Virus record (IMG/VR): IMGVR_UViG_3300032282_002297
Coordinates: 1 to 25,633 of that record
Strand: one strand, 5' to 3'
DNA: 25,633 bases
Source: a virus
The position numbers and the translations under genes were made by a program. The notes beneath the pieces were generated by a model. That model was not told where the DNA came from. It searched no databases and worked only from the letters and a program-made list of their open reading frames with translations. Position 1 is the first letter of the stretch. Each line of letters begins with the position of its first letter. Positions 15,073 through 23,546 of this stretch are shown piece after piece.

Positions 15073-15471
15073 ATGGACCTTAAAGGTATAATTCCCAAAG
15101 CCAATTTGATACTCGGAATAGCCGAGAGAATTCGTAATAAATACCCTAATCCAAATGGAGCATGCGAGTTAATGGCAAAGGATTTGGTCAAGGCTTTAAC
15201 TCGCGACGGCATATATGCCAAGCATGTTGTTGGTAATTTCAGATTAGACGAGCCAGATGCCGAGAAATATATGGCATGTGATGATTGGGATAATCAAGAC
15301 GAATATAATGTAAACCACGATTGGGTGGAAATTGAAGGCAAGATATTGGATATATCAGCTTCGCAGTTTAAAAAGAGCGTATATGAGAATATACCAGATA
15401 TAGTATATATAGATTATAAGAGCCCGCTGTATATCAGATATGAAAGAGTAAACTATTATGGCGGAAAGTAA
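15073..15471 (+). CDS. Small transglutaminase/papain-like fold protein
   Basis: A 132-residue protein from ATG 15073, the first ATG; TTG 15067 is possible but unneeded. C31 opens a helix (GACELMAKDLVKAL), followed by a beta segment (GIYAKHVVGNFRL), then NHDWVEIEGKILDISASQF with H82 and D93. The Cys-His-Asp order, the His before Trp-Val-Glu and the ILD spacing are those of transglutaminase-core and related papain-like domains. This is a fold call from pattern, not a close family match. It overlaps the terminase gene by 14 nt, so it is cotranscribed with g17. It could crosslink, cleave or amidate a virion protein or act on cell wall, or be inactive. Confidence 0.6.
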   Translation: MDLKGIIPKANLILGIAERIRNKYPNPNGACELMAKDLVKALTRDGIYAKHVVGNFRLDEPDAEKYMACDDWDNQDEYNVNHDWVEIEGKILDISASQFKKSVYENIPDIVYIDYKSPLYIRYERVNYYGGK

Positions 15472-17101
15472 GACAAAAAATCTCAAGGATGTAATCAAAG
15501 AAGAGTACATCAAGTGTGCCAAGGATCCTATATACTTCATGAAGAAGTATGTTAAGATCCAACATCCTACTCGCGGCACGTTGCCATTCCTTACATATCC
15601 ATTCCAAGACAAAGCACTTGAAGACTTCGTAACTCATAATCAGAATATTATTCTCAAGAGTCGTCAGATGGGTATCACAACACTTGTTGCTGGATATAGC
15701 ATGTGGTTGATGACGTTCCATAATGACAAGCAGATATTGTGCTTGAGTATCACACAAGAAACATCCAAGGCGATTGTTACTAAAGTTAGATTTGCCAATG
15801 AAAATTTGCCAAGTTGGCTCAAGGTTCCTGCGGTAGAAGATAACAGATTGTCATTGAAGCTTAAGAATGGGTCAGAAATCAAAGCCGCATCAAGTGCTGG
15901 AACATCTGGTCGTTCGTCTGCATTGTCTCTACTCGTAGTGGACGAAGCTGCATTCATTGATAACATTGAAGAAATCTGGCTATCATCTCAATACACACTG
16001 TCTACTGGTGGTAAAGCAATCATTCTATCTACTCCAAATGGTGTAGGTAATTGGTTCCATAAGATGTGGACAGAGTCTGAGGCTGGTCTGAATGATATGA
16101 ACCGTATCAGTTTGCCTTGGCAACTTCATCCAGAGCGCGATCAAAAGTGGAGAGATGAACAAACCAAACTATCTGGAGAAAAAGGTGCAGCACAAGAATG
16201 TGATTGTGAATTCAGCACATCTGGTAACACAGTCATTGATATTCCTATTCTTGAATGGTATGGAAAAACTCATGCAATTGATCCATTGGAAAAGCGAGGC
16301 TTTGACAAAGGACTATGGATGTTCAAGTATCCAGAAGCTGGAAAGAGTTATATGGTAAGTGCCGACGTTGGTAGAGGCGATGCAGCAGACTTTAGCGCGT
16401 GCCAAGTTATTGAAATAGAAAGCATGGAACAAGTTGCAGAATATAGAGGAAAAATTCCAACAAAAGATTATGCTAGATTGCTCATGACAATCTCGACTGA
16501 ATATAATCAAGCATTACTTGTTATAGAAAATGCAAATATTGGATGGGCGGTAATACAAGAAGTATTAGACAATAACTACCTAAATCTATTTTATAGTTCT
16601 GCAGATCTACAGTATGTTGATGCCGAAGAGCAAACAACAAACAAGATAAACGCAGAAGAACGCAAAATGAAACCGGGCTTTACCACGTCCAACAAGAGCA
16701 GACCACTTCTTATATCAAAACTCGAAAGTTACTTTAGAAACAAAGAGGTTATAGTACATAGCAAGCGACTGCTTGAAGAATTGAATGTATTTATCTGGAA
16801 AAGCACAGGAACGGTATCTGCAAAGGCAGAAGCCATGAGTGGCTATAATGATGACCTCGTAATGTCATTGGGTATTGGATTATGGATCAGAGATGTTGCA
16901 TTAAGATTAAGAAAAGAAGCAGATGCGTCTACTCGCACAATTCTTGATAGAATTGGATCAACATCAAGTCAACAGATTAAGAATAATAGCCAAGCTTTAT
17001 ATAAGAATAATGTATTTGGTACACAACCAAATCCGTGGCAAATGCATGTTGGTGGTCCAGGGTCACAACAGAAACCAATCGATTTAACTTGGTTATTGTG
17101 A
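15458..17101 (+). CDS. terL: Terminase large subunit (T4 gp17-like)
   Basis: A 547-residue two-domain packaging motor. The ATPase half has KSRQMGITT at 67-75 as a deviant Walker A: the usual P-loop Lys position is Ile73 and a Lys stands at the start (K67), as in lambda-type terminases. LLVVDEAAF gives Walker B D162 and E163. STPNG (about 190) is the coupling motif. The nuclease half opens with SADVGRGDAADFSA (D303), then VIENANIGW, and ends with GYNDDLVMSL, giving the acidic RNase H-like triad. It powers DNA entry through the portal encoded just downstream and cuts the concatemer. No small terminase (g16) is recognisable upstream. The leader shares AAACTATTATG with g22. Confidence 0.95.
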   Translation: MAESKTKNLKDVIKEEYIKCAKDPIYFMKKYVKIQHPTRGTLPFLTYPFQDKALEDFVTHNQNIILKSRQMGITTLVAGYSMWLMTFHNDKQILCLSITQETSKAIVTKVRFANENLPSWLKVPAVEDNRLSLKLKNGSEIKAASSAGTSGRSSALSLLVVDEAAFIDNIEEIWLSSQYTLSTGGKAIILSTPNGVGNWFHKMWTESEAGLNDMNRISLPWQLHPERDQKWRDEQTKLSGEKGAAQECDCEFSTSGNTVIDIPILEWYGKTHAIDPLEKRGFDKGLWMFKYPEAGKSYMVSADVGRGDAADFSACQVIEIESMEQVAEYRGKIPTKDYARLLMTISTEYNQALLVIENANIGWAVIQEVLDNNYLNLFYSSADLQYVDAEEQTTNKINAEERKMKPGFTTSNKSRPLLISKLESYFRNKEVIVHSKRLLEELNVFIWKSTGTVSAKAEAMSGYNDDLVMSLGIGLWIRDVALRLRKEADASTRTILDRIGSTSSQQIKNNSQALYKNNVFGTQPNPWQMHVGGPGSQQKPIDLTWLL

Positions 17102-17127
17102 TGATTATTTTATAAAAATACCACTAG

Positions 17128-17139
17128 TATATATTTATA
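17128..17139 (+). promoter_or_regulatory. AT-rich late-promoter-like box TATATATTTATA
   Basis: An exact copy of the 12-mer also found at 1983 and 22798, here 33 nt before the portal ATG, in the 71-nt gap after terL. An AGCGCT palindrome and a long AT alternation follow. The spacing would leave room for a normal short leader. Function inferred from recurrence. Confidence 0.45.
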
Positions 17140-17172
17140 GTATAAGCGCTCATATATATATATACAATACTT

Positions 17173-19116
17173 ATGGCAGATCAAAAAGATTTATTTACAA
17201 AGCTGAAGAAGATGTTCTCTACGGACGTTATTGTCCGTAATGTGGGCGGCAAGAAGATCAAAATTATTGACACGGATGAGATCCAATACGCCACAGACAG
17301 AAACAGTTTGCGTGACCGTTTCAATCGTTTAAGAAGTAGCACTTTCAACTTGCACAACCGCGATATGTCTATGGCATATCAAGCAAGTCGTTTGGAGTTG
17401 TTTAGAGATTATGATGTCATGGACATGGATCCAATCATTGCTTCTGCACTTGATATCTACTCTGATGAATGTCTTGTACCAAGTGAATTCGGTAATGTGC
17501 TTACCATCCGCTCCAAGAATGAAAACATCAAGCGCATATTGCACAACTTGTTTTATGACATCTTGAATGTTGAGTTCAATATGTGGAGTTGGACACGTAA
17601 CATGTGCAAATATGGTGACTTCTTTCTGCGATTGGAAATATCACCAGAGTATGGTGTATATATGGTACATCCTATCAGTCCATATGAACTAACTCGTATT
17701 GAAGGCAGTGATCCAAAGAACTTGAACTACGTCAAGTATCAACACGATGGCATGGGTGGCGGTATGGAATATGAAAACTTTGAGATTGCTCACTTCAGAC
17801 TATTGAGTGATAGCAACTTCCTACCATATGGTAAATCAATGATCGAGCCTGCTCGTCGTGTATGGAAGCAATTGAGCTTGATGGAAGATGCCATGTTAAT
17901 TCACCGCATCATGCGTGCGCCAGAAAAGCGTATCTTCTCCATCGATGTTGGTAATATACCTCCAGCCGACATTGATGCTGCAATGCAAAAGATCATCAAT
18001 CAGGTAAAGAAGGTTCCGTATATTGATGAAAAGACGGGTGATTATAACCTACGTTTCAATCTAAACAACATGGTGGAAGATTTTTATCTGCCAGTTCGTG
18101 GTGGAGACAGTGGTACAAAGATTGATACATTACCGGGTATGGACTTTACTGGTATTGATGACCTTGAATATATCCGTAACAAGATGATGGCTGCACTCAA
18201 GATACCAAAGGCATTTCTTGGGTATGAAGAAGGTTTGTCTGGTAAAGCTACCTTGGCAGCAGAAGACGTTCGCTTTGCTCGTACTATTGGTCGCATTCAA
18301 CGCATTATCGTTTCCGAATTAACCAAGATCGCCATTGTACACTTGTATGTGCAAGGCTATCAAGATGCATCGCTTGTTGACTTTGAGCTTGAACTAAGCA
18401 ATCCAAGTACAATCTTCGAGCAAGAAAAACTAGAAATTTGGCAAAACAAGATCAATCTTGCCACCGACATGATTGAAAGCAACATGTTTAGCAAGAAATG
18501 GATATATCACCAAATCTTCAGCGTATCAGAAGATGACATTGAAAAGATAAGCTCGGATGTTATTGCGGATAAGAAGAATGAATGGAGAATAAAGCAAATC
18601 ACCGATGAGGGCAGCGATCCCGCATTTGCATCTGGCGAAGGTGAGGGAGGCGGTGGTGGTGGTGGTGGTGGCGAAGGCGGAGGTTTGGGTGACCTCGGTG
18701 GCGGTGGCGGTGGTGGAGAAGAGGGTGGCGGCGGCGGTGGCGAAGAGGGCGGCGGACTGCCTCCACTTGAAGAAGAGAAAAATGCCGACGAACCTATTCT
18801 TGATGAAGAAACAAGAAAAGAACGCGAAAGAGGTATTCGTCCAAGCCAAGAAGGTAACAAGGAAAAATATACATCATCTCATACAAAAAACTTTGGAGAA
18901 GATCCTCTTGGAAACAAGGAAAATACTGAAAAATCAAAGTCTGACCGCAGAACCCGTCATATATACAGAGGCTCTGCTTTGAGCATGGATGAGGATCTAA
19001 AAAGTATAAAAAAATCATTAATGGATAGGTATAATGGCAAAAATAAGAAAATTATAACCGAAGAAAAGTCCATACTAGATGAGTCTAATCTAATTCAAGA
19101 GGATAAACCTCTCTAA
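17173..19116 (+). CDS. Portal vertex protein (T4 gp20-like)
   Basis: A 647-residue protein, longer than T4 gp20 (about 520). The body (1-470) is a clear gp20-type portal: YQASRLELFRDYDVMDMDPIIASALDIYSDE, MWSWTRNMCKYGDFFLRLEI, RAPEKRIFSIDVGN and the DLEYIRNKMMAALKIPKAFLGYEE block. It forms the dodecameric ring at the head vertex that nucleates head assembly and conducts DNA. The C-terminal 160 residues are unusual: a Gly/Glu low-complexity tract at 488-528, then a charged, probably disordered tail. It is preceded by a late-promoter-like box and no Shine-Dalgarno. The tail sheath and tube genes (g18, g19), which separate g17 from g20 in T4, are missing here. Confidence 0.95.
   Translation: MADQKDLFTKLKKMFSTDVIVRNVGGKKIKIIDTDEIQYATDRNSLRDRFNRLRSSTFNLHNRDMSMAYQASRLELFRDYDVMDMDPIIASALDIYSDECLVPSEFGNVLTIRSKNENIKRILHNLFYDILNVEFNMWSWTRNMCKYGDFFLRLEISPEYGVYMVHPISPYELTRIEGSDPKNLNYVKYQHDGMGGGMEYENFEIAHFRLLSDSNFLPYGKSMIEPARRVWKQLSLMEDAMLIHRIMRAPEKRIFSIDVGNIPPADIDAAMQKIINQVKKVPYIDEKTGDYNLRFNLNNMVEDFYLPVRGGDSGTKIDTLPGMDFTGIDDLEYIRNKMMAALKIPKAFLGYEEGLSGKATLAAEDVRFARTIGRIQRIIVSELTKIAIVHLYVQGYQDASLVDFELELSNPSTIFEQEKLEIWQNKINLATDMIESNMFSKKWIYHQIFSVSEDDIEKISSDVIADKKNEWRIKQITDEGSDPAFASGEGEGGGGGGGGGEGGGLGDLGGGGGGGEEGGGGGGEEGGGLPPLEEEKNADEPILDEETRKERERGIRPSQEGNKEKYTSSHTKNFGEDPLGNKENTEKSKSDRRTRHIYRGSALSMDEDLKSIKKSLMDRYNGKNKKIITEEKSILDESNLIQEDKPL
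18634..18756 (+). repeat. Gly/Glu low-complexity tract in portal gene
   Basis: Codons for residues 488-528 are almost only GGN and GAR, giving runs of up to 9 Gly broken by Glu, followed by LPPLEEEK. The tract keeps frame and codon variety, so it looks like a real flexible linker rather than a sequencing artefact. Confidence 0.85.
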
Positions 19117-19142
19117 AATATGAGTTTTTATCACCCAAGCAC

Positions 19143-19155
19143 ATATTTATAAATA
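19143..19155 (+). promoter_or_regulatory. Late-promoter-like box ATATTTATAAATA
   Basis: This site holds both the recurring ATATTTATA core and, on the plus strand, an exact T4 late -10 box TATAAATA (19148-19155). It lies 10 nt before the ATG at 19166, in a 49-nt gap after the portal gene. Confidence 0.45.
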
Positions 19156-19165
19156 ATAAAACTGT

Positions 19166-20041
19166 ATGAAGAAGCTGAAACACTCTAAGTATAAGAATGC
19201 TGGTATACTATTCGAACTGTTGGTGCGTCAAGTTACTGCCGACATTCTTAATGGGCAAGAGGACTCTAAAGCTAACAACATATTGCGCAAATATTTTTCA
19301 GAGTCAACAGAGCTTGGTAGAGAAAATAGATTGTATCGTATCATCATGGAAGAAAAGGCCAAGGATACTACATCTGCCGATAGACTATTGGAAACAATCA
19401 TTCGTACACGCAAGAAGTTAGACGAGAAGGCTCTTAATCTACAGAAGTATAATTTGATCAAGGAAATTGGTAATAACTATCCAATTGATGATTTTCTAAA
19501 GGGTAGCATATCAAACTATAAGCTTCTTGCTAGTATTTATAAAGTATTTGAGGAAAGTGTTAACAGTGTTGTTTGTGATCCTCGTGAAATCTTCAAGGCT
19601 CGCAGTTGCATCGTAGAAAGCATTGCTGCCAACAAGACATTGACTCGTCTTGTTAGCGAAGAAGAAAAGAAAGATCTCGTCAAGGTATATCAGCAGCAGA
19701 ATGAAGATGTTCGTTTGCTTGCTTATAAGTTGCTCGTTGACTCATTCAATGAAAAGTACAAGGGATTGGATGAAAAGCAGAAGGTTTTGATCCGTGAGTA
19801 TATCAATAATATCAGCAATACCAATTCATTGCGTCAGTATATCAACGCCGAAGTTCCTGAAGTTCGCAAGCAGATCATGGAACTAAAGAGCAAGATTGAT
19901 AATGATGTTGTTCGCATCAAGCTCGATGAAACACTCAATCAATTGGACAAGATCACCAAGGGAACATTGGTGAAGGAAAACCAAATCATGGCTCTTATGT
20001 TGAGCTATGAACTCATCAAAGAACTTAAAAACCTAAAATAA
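19166..20041 (+). CDS. Conserved helical protein between portal and protease, unknown function
   Basis: A 291-residue, highly charged and almost wholly alpha-helical protein (MKKLKHSKYKNAGILFELLVRQVTADIL at the start; no Cys cluster, signal or membrane segment). From memory, proteins with this KxSKYKNxGILFELLVRQ opening lie next to gp20 in T4-like marine phages; no function is attached to them. In T4 the interval between g20 and g21 holds the prohead core genes g67 and g68, so a head-assembly or core role is a position-based inference. It starts an apparent unit under its own promoter-like box, with the next gene 8 nt on. Confidence 0.7.
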   Translation: MKKLKHSKYKNAGILFELLVRQVTADILNGQEDSKANNILRKYFSESTELGRENRLYRIIMEEKAKDTTSADRLLETIIRTRKKLDEKALNLQKYNLIKEIGNNYPIDDFLKGSISNYKLLASIYKVFEESVNSVVCDPREIFKARSCIVESIAANKTLTRLVSEEEKKDLVKVYQQQNEDVRLLAYKLLVDSFNEKYKGLDEKQKVLIREYINNISNTNSLRQYINAEVPEVRKQIMELKSKIDNDVVRIKLDETLNQLDKITKGTLVKENQIMALMLSYELIKELKNLK

Positions 20042-20049
20042 TAAAACAT

Positions 20050-20382
20050 ATGAAAAAATCAGAACTAAAAGCGTTGGTTAGAGAAGCGATCTCGGAAATG
20101 TACGATGATCCATATGCTGGTGTAAAATTTGCCAAGTCAGTAACCACATTGGATCCTGTTCTGACGAATGAAGCCAAGAAGACAAACGCAACTTTGAGTC
20201 AATTACATGCCAAATTAAAATCCGCAGTTCTGGCCAAGTATGGTGAGAAATTTACAAACATTGAAATTTACTTTGAGGTAAATGCTCAAGGAAAATCAAC
20301 AATCCATGTCTCTGGAAACAATCCAGAAATAGAGCATGGCGGACGCCTTGATGTGAAAATCGCGTCGGACGGAACTGTTTAA
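20050..20382 (+). CDS. Small protein with capsid-targeting-like N-terminus (g67/g68 position)
   Basis: A 110-residue protein. The first 16 residues form an amphipathic helix ending I14-S15-E16 (MKKSELKALVREAISE), which fits the T4 prohead-protease cleavage consensus [I/L]-x-E. The rest has an acidic loop, a basic helix (QLHAKLKSAVLAKYGEKF) and a small beta-strand domain (IEIYFEV...STIHVSG...RLDVKI). It lies where T4 encodes prohead core proteins and 1.1 kb upstream of the protease gene. Core component or head-packaged internal protein are the two likely roles; neither is proven. Confidence 0.65.
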   Translation: MKKSELKALVREAISEMYDDPYAGVKFAKSVTTLDPVLTNEAKKTNATLSQLHAKLKSAVLAKYGEKFTNIEIYFEVNAQGKSTIHVSGNNPEIEHGGRLDVKIASDGTV

Positions 20383-20398
20383 TCTTCATAACTAACAC

Positions 20399-20893
20399 AT
20401 GAAAGACACCAAGCAACTAATCCGCGAACTTGTTGAAGAAGTCATTGAAGAGATGACAGCAACGGGTGCTGTTGCTGGTTATCAAACCCCAGCAGCATTC
20501 CGTGGTCACAAAAGCAAGAAGAAAGCCGCTGAACGCAGCATGCCGGGCGGCAAAGTTGTTGGCAAAGAAGAAACAGATGATACGACAGTTGGTGAGGGCG
20601 AAACTCTCACATTGCGCAGAGATGTACAAGTAATGGAAGAAGCTCGCAGTCGTTATCGCAACTTCAAGGAGAGCGATATGATGAGAAATCATGCCAAGAT
20701 TTCATATGGCATAAATCAAGCAAAGAAAATGCTTGGTGAAGTTGAATATCTTGTTGGTATTTGCGAGCGTCTAAAGACAGAGTGTGGATACAGCAAAGAT
20801 AATCTGTGGGCACGCACTCAACCAGACATGAATGAAATACATCGTAGATTAAAGGAAATTGCCAAGAGAATTAACAGAATGGGAAAACAATAA
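20399..20893 (+). CDS. Small basic protein with capsid-targeting-like N-terminus
   Basis: A 164-residue protein. The N-terminal helix MKDTKQLIRELVEEVIEE ends in I16-E17-E18, matching [I/L]-x-E. It is followed by TGAVAGYQTPAAFRGH, a motif I remember from small structural proteins of T4-like marine phages, then a Lys-rich stretch and a C-terminal helical half with two Cys (GICERLKTECGY) and a basic end. The pattern, an acidic leader removed to leave a basic body, is what T4 internal head proteins look like. There is a 16-nt gap to the gene before and 5 nt to the gene after. Confidence 0.65.
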   Translation: MKDTKQLIRELVEEVIEEMTATGAVAGYQTPAAFRGHKSKKKAAERSMPGGKVVGKEETDDTTVGEGETLTLRRDVQVMEEARSRYRNFKESDMMRNHAKISYGINQAKKMLGEVEYLVGICERLKTECGYSKDNLWARTQPDMNEIHRRLKEIAKRINRMGKQ

Positions 20894-20898
20894 CATTT

Positions 20899-21423
20899 AT
20901 GAACCTATCCGACATTGCCAAAAAGATCATTAGTGAAGATACATGGGGTAACAACCCATCTGCTGCTGGAGGCATGTCGCCGGGCCGTACACCAACTGCC
21001 ACCCCTCCGCCAGCTACACCAAATGCAAAGATGATTGATATTTCCAATTTGTTCAAGAATTTCAAGTCGCAATTGGAAAAGCAGGAAGATGCCGCAATCA
21101 GAAAATTGGAAAATGACCTTAAGAGACAATTTCTAAAGAAACACGTCAAAGTAAAAGCTTCAAAAGGAAGCGTAGGTCAGATTGAAAAGGAATATGATGT
21201 AACGGTCAACAACATCGACGTGCGTTATATGAAGGACAAGTATTATATCGTATTCAATGGCAAAGAAGGTAATTCAGCCGAAAGCGAATATTACTTGGAT
21301 GACTCTGTCATAGAAGTTGATAACACCGCTGCGCCAGTTTCGCCCACAGGAACAACAGGTGGAATGAGTGTAACGCCACAATCAACTGGCAACACAAATA
21401 GAAACATCGTACCTCAAAGATAA
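20899..21423 (+). CDS. Small head-region protein with capsid-targeting-like N-terminus
   Basis: A 174-residue protein. The first 13 residues (MNLSDIAKKIISE) end in I11-S12-E13, again the [I/L]-x-E protease consensus. After a Gly/Pro/Thr-rich linker (about 17-45) comes a basic coiled helix (LFKNFKSQLEKQEDAAIRKLENDLKRQFLKK). It is followed by a compact beta domain (about 90-145: YDVTVNNIDVRYMKDKYYIVFNG...SEYYLDD) and a Thr/Gly-rich tail. No known family is recognised. It lies 6 nt before the protease gene, so core protein or internal head protein are the best guesses. Confidence 0.65.
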   Translation: MNLSDIAKKIISEDTWGNNPSAAGGMSPGRTPTATPPPATPNAKMIDISNLFKNFKSQLEKQEDAAIRKLENDLKRQFLKKHVKVKASKGSVGQIEKEYDVTVNNIDVRYMKDKYYIVFNGKEGNSAESEYYLDDSVIEVDNTAAPVSPTGTTGGMSVTPQSTGNTNRNIVPQR

Positions 21424-21429
21424 AAACAT

Positions 21430-22056
21430 ATGAGCAAGCAACTATTAGTAGACTTTATTCCATTTGAAATTTCTCCTCAATTATTGAGCGAGGCCAAGGC
21501 AAATCCAAATGCTCCATTGGTGCTGAAGGGACCATTGCAAAAAGCAGGAGAAAAGAACCATAATGGTCGTGTGTATCCAAAGGAAGTTCTTGCGCGTGAA
21601 GTTGAAAAGTATCAACAAATCATCAGAGAACGTCGTGCACTTGGTGAACTTGATCACCCAGAAAGTTCAGTAATCAATCTTAAGAATGTATGCCATAATG
21701 TAACAGAATGTCATTGGGAAGGTGACACTGTTGTTGGCACGATTGAAATCTTGACCACACCATCTGGCAATATTGCTCGCGATCTTATTCGTAACAATAT
21801 CCGCATCGGTATCAGCAGCCGTGGTCTTGGCAGCGTTCGTCAAATGAACGAAAACACCGTAGAAGTTCAAGATGACTTTGAGCTATTGTGCTTTGACCTT
21901 GTGTCATCACCATCAACACGCGGTGCATATATGAACCTTGCTGAAGGAGTCAACCGTGACAAGCAATTGATCGGCGGAACTCAAGACCGCAAAGACATCA
22001 ACAAATATCTCAAGATTGAAAGCATCATTCGTGACATCCTTTCAGAAACTCGCTAA
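21430..22056 (+). CDS. Prohead maturation protease (T4 gp21-like)
   Basis: A 208-residue serine protease of the gp21/assemblin fold, close to the T4 length. GELDHPE carries the catalytic His76; IGISSRGLGS carries Ser129/Ser130 (second Ser of the pair is the usual nucleophile); FDLVSSPS follows with D156. NHNGRVYPKEVL and VGTIEILTTPSGNI are further family blocks. It is made as part of the prohead core, self-activates, then cuts scaffold and capsid after [I/L]-x-E. Such a site (ILSE) lies three residues from its own C-terminus and another (LLSE, 18-21) near the N-terminus, both suited to autocleavage. Confidence 0.92.
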   Translation: MSKQLLVDFIPFEISPQLLSEAKANPNAPLVLKGPLQKAGEKNHNGRVYPKEVLAREVEKYQQIIRERRALGELDHPESSVINLKNVCHNVTECHWEGDTVVGTIEILTTPSGNIARDLIRNNIRIGISSRGLGSVRQMNENTVEVQDDFELLCFDLVSSPSTRGAYMNLAEGVNRDKQLIGGTQDRKDINKYLKIESIIRDILSETR

Positions 22057-22059
22057 TTT

Positions 22060-22779
22060 ATGCCATATAAAGCAAAAGGAAAATGCGTATATAAAGCAGA
22101 CACTGGTAAAAAGGTGGGATGCACCAAAGGACCAGTTAAGAAATATCTCGCCGCACTACACGCAAATGTTCCTGATGCAAAAACTGAAAACTTAACCCAT
22201 AATACAAATATGAACGAAGCAGCAAAAGTACCAAACGAAGCAGCAACAAATAAGCTTGTCAAATTTCTTGCTAAGAAAGCAGAAGACCATATGCTCATGA
22301 TTGACCTCGATTCTCCTGAACAAATAACGTTTTACGAACTTGAGAACGTTATAGAAATGGATGTTAGAAGTGAAAAAGTCAAAAAGATTTGGAATTTAAT
22401 GAAGACTAGACAGAAACACGATTTGTATGAAAAAGTTATCGATGTATTGGAAAAGAAATATGGCGATGATGGATATGACGACGATTTGTACGAAGATCGC
22501 AGACTCGGCAGACTAGCTAAAAAGATAATGGAAAATCGCGGAAAACCTATCATGCTAAATGGAAAAGAAGTCGAAGTAGGTAGCATCATGATTGCTGGCA
22601 TTGATACAAAAGATTATCCAGAATTCTCTGAAGCATATATCGAAAGCGCAGAATATGTTGATGGTACTCCATTGAACCACGATGAGGTTGCACAGTTGGG
22701 TGAAGAACACCGAGAATTGGTCAATGAACTGGCGTTTGATCAAATACAAGGAATGATGGGAGAAGGTTCTAACAAATAA
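22060..22779 (+). CDS. Conserved phage protein downstream of protease, unknown function
   Basis: A 239-residue protein starting 3 nt after g21. The first 38 residues, with C9 and C21 (GKCVYKADTGKKVGCTKGPVK) and KKYLAALHANV, form a short basic domain that recurs in T4-like marine phages as I remember it. A helical middle section (about 65-150) contains an Asp/Glu-rich turn (YGDDGYDDDLYEDRR). The end (about 160-230) is a second compact domain: GKEVEVGSIMIAGIDTKDYPEFSEAYIES, then PLNHDEVAQLGEEHRELVNELAFDQ. No catalytic signature is seen. An alternative start at 22210 would drop the Cys domain. Head-related by location only. Confidence 0.65.
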   Translation: MPYKAKGKCVYKADTGKKVGCTKGPVKKYLAALHANVPDAKTENLTHNTNMNEAAKVPNEAATNKLVKFLAKKAEDHMLMIDLDSPEQITFYELENVIEMDVRSEKVKKIWNLMKTRQKHDLYEKVIDVLEKKYGDDGYDDDLYEDRRLGRLAKKIMENRGKPIMLNGKEVEVGSIMIAGIDTKDYPEFSEAYIESAEYVDGTPLNHDEVAQLGEEHRELVNELAFDQIQGMMGEGSNK

Positions 22780-22797
22780 CTAATTTTAAATTATTGG

Positions 22798-22809
22798 TAT
22801 ATATTTATA
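22798..22809 (+). promoter_or_regulatory. AT-rich late-promoter-like box TATATATTTATA
   Basis: Third exact copy of the 12-mer, 4 nt before the ATG at 22814, the same distance as at 1983/1999. It lies in a 34-nt gap. Confidence 0.4.
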
Positions 22810-22813
22810 ATAT

Positions 22814-23533
22814 ATGAACAACAAGATATCCAATCCACTTCTTAAGCAGCTTATATCTGAAATTGCCAACAAGGCAAATGAAGGTAGAGTCACAAATTTG
22901 AATTGGGGATCTTTGTATGAGTCAAAGAATATTCTAAAGAAAGAAGCGGACGAAAAAGACAAACCATCACCAAAAGAAGAACCTGCTGATAAAAAAGGCG
23001 GAGATGATGCTGGCGAATTACCACCATTGGGAGGACCAGACGATGCAGAACCAAGCAAACCAACCACGCCAGAAAAAGGAAAATCTACAAACGTTCCAAC
23101 AGACAAAGACGTTGGTGCTGACAAAGGTGCCAAGGATAAAGGAATTACACCACCCGCAGGAGAAGAAGATACTGAAAAAGCACAGGCTGATGCAGCCAAG
23201 GCAAAAGCAGAATTAGAAAAAGCAAAAGCGGAAAAGGATCAAGCCGAAAAAGAATTGAAAAAACATTCTTATGTCAAACTGAAGTCTTCTGGTGGACTGC
23301 AATTCATGCTTGGAAAAATTTTAAATCAAGCATTTAAAACCAACACAATTGATGCGCTTGCTTCTGATATGGTACAAAAGCTAAAGATTTCAACTAAAGA
23401 CGATGCAACTGCATTTGAAGAAGATATGGCAATGTACAAGAATATACCGGGTATGACAAATCTACTATCTTCTATAAAAGGAATGGCAGTTGAACAACCA
23501 AAAGTTCCATCGGAAGAAGAAGCATCTAAATAA
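22814..23533 (+). CDS. Lys/Glu-rich protein with capsid-targeting-like N-terminus
   Basis: A 239-residue protein. The N-terminal helix MNNKISNPLLKQLISE ends I14-S15-E16, a third I-S-E at about the same place. Residues about 45-120 are a disordered Pro/Lys/Glu/Asp-rich tract; 120-152 is a heptad-like Ala/Lys/Glu coiled coil (DAAKAKAELEKAKAEKDQAEKELKK). The remainder is a small helical domain (SGGLQFMLGKILNQAF...DDATAFEEDMAMYKNIPGMTNLL). Prohead core or scaffold-associated is the best guess: composition and coiled coil resemble scaffold proteins, and it lies between protease and scaffold genes. I do not recognise a family. Confidence 0.65.
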   Translation: MNNKISNPLLKQLISEIANKANEGRVTNLNWGSLYESKNILKKEADEKDKPSPKEEPADKKGGDDAGELPPLGGPDDAEPSKPTTPEKGKSTNVPTDKDVGADKGAKDKGITPPAGEEDTEKAQADAAKAKAELEKAKAEKDQAEKELKKHSYVKLKSSGGLQFMLGKILNQAFKTNTIDALASDMVQKLKISTKDDATAFEEDMAMYKNIPGMTNLLSSIKGMAVEQPKVPSEEEASK

Positions 23534-23546
23534 AATTATAATATTT

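Noticed and set aside
18507-18860. Minus-strand proline-rich open frame
   Set aside because: It is the antisense of the Gly/Glu codons of the portal tail (GGN read backwards gives Pro codons).
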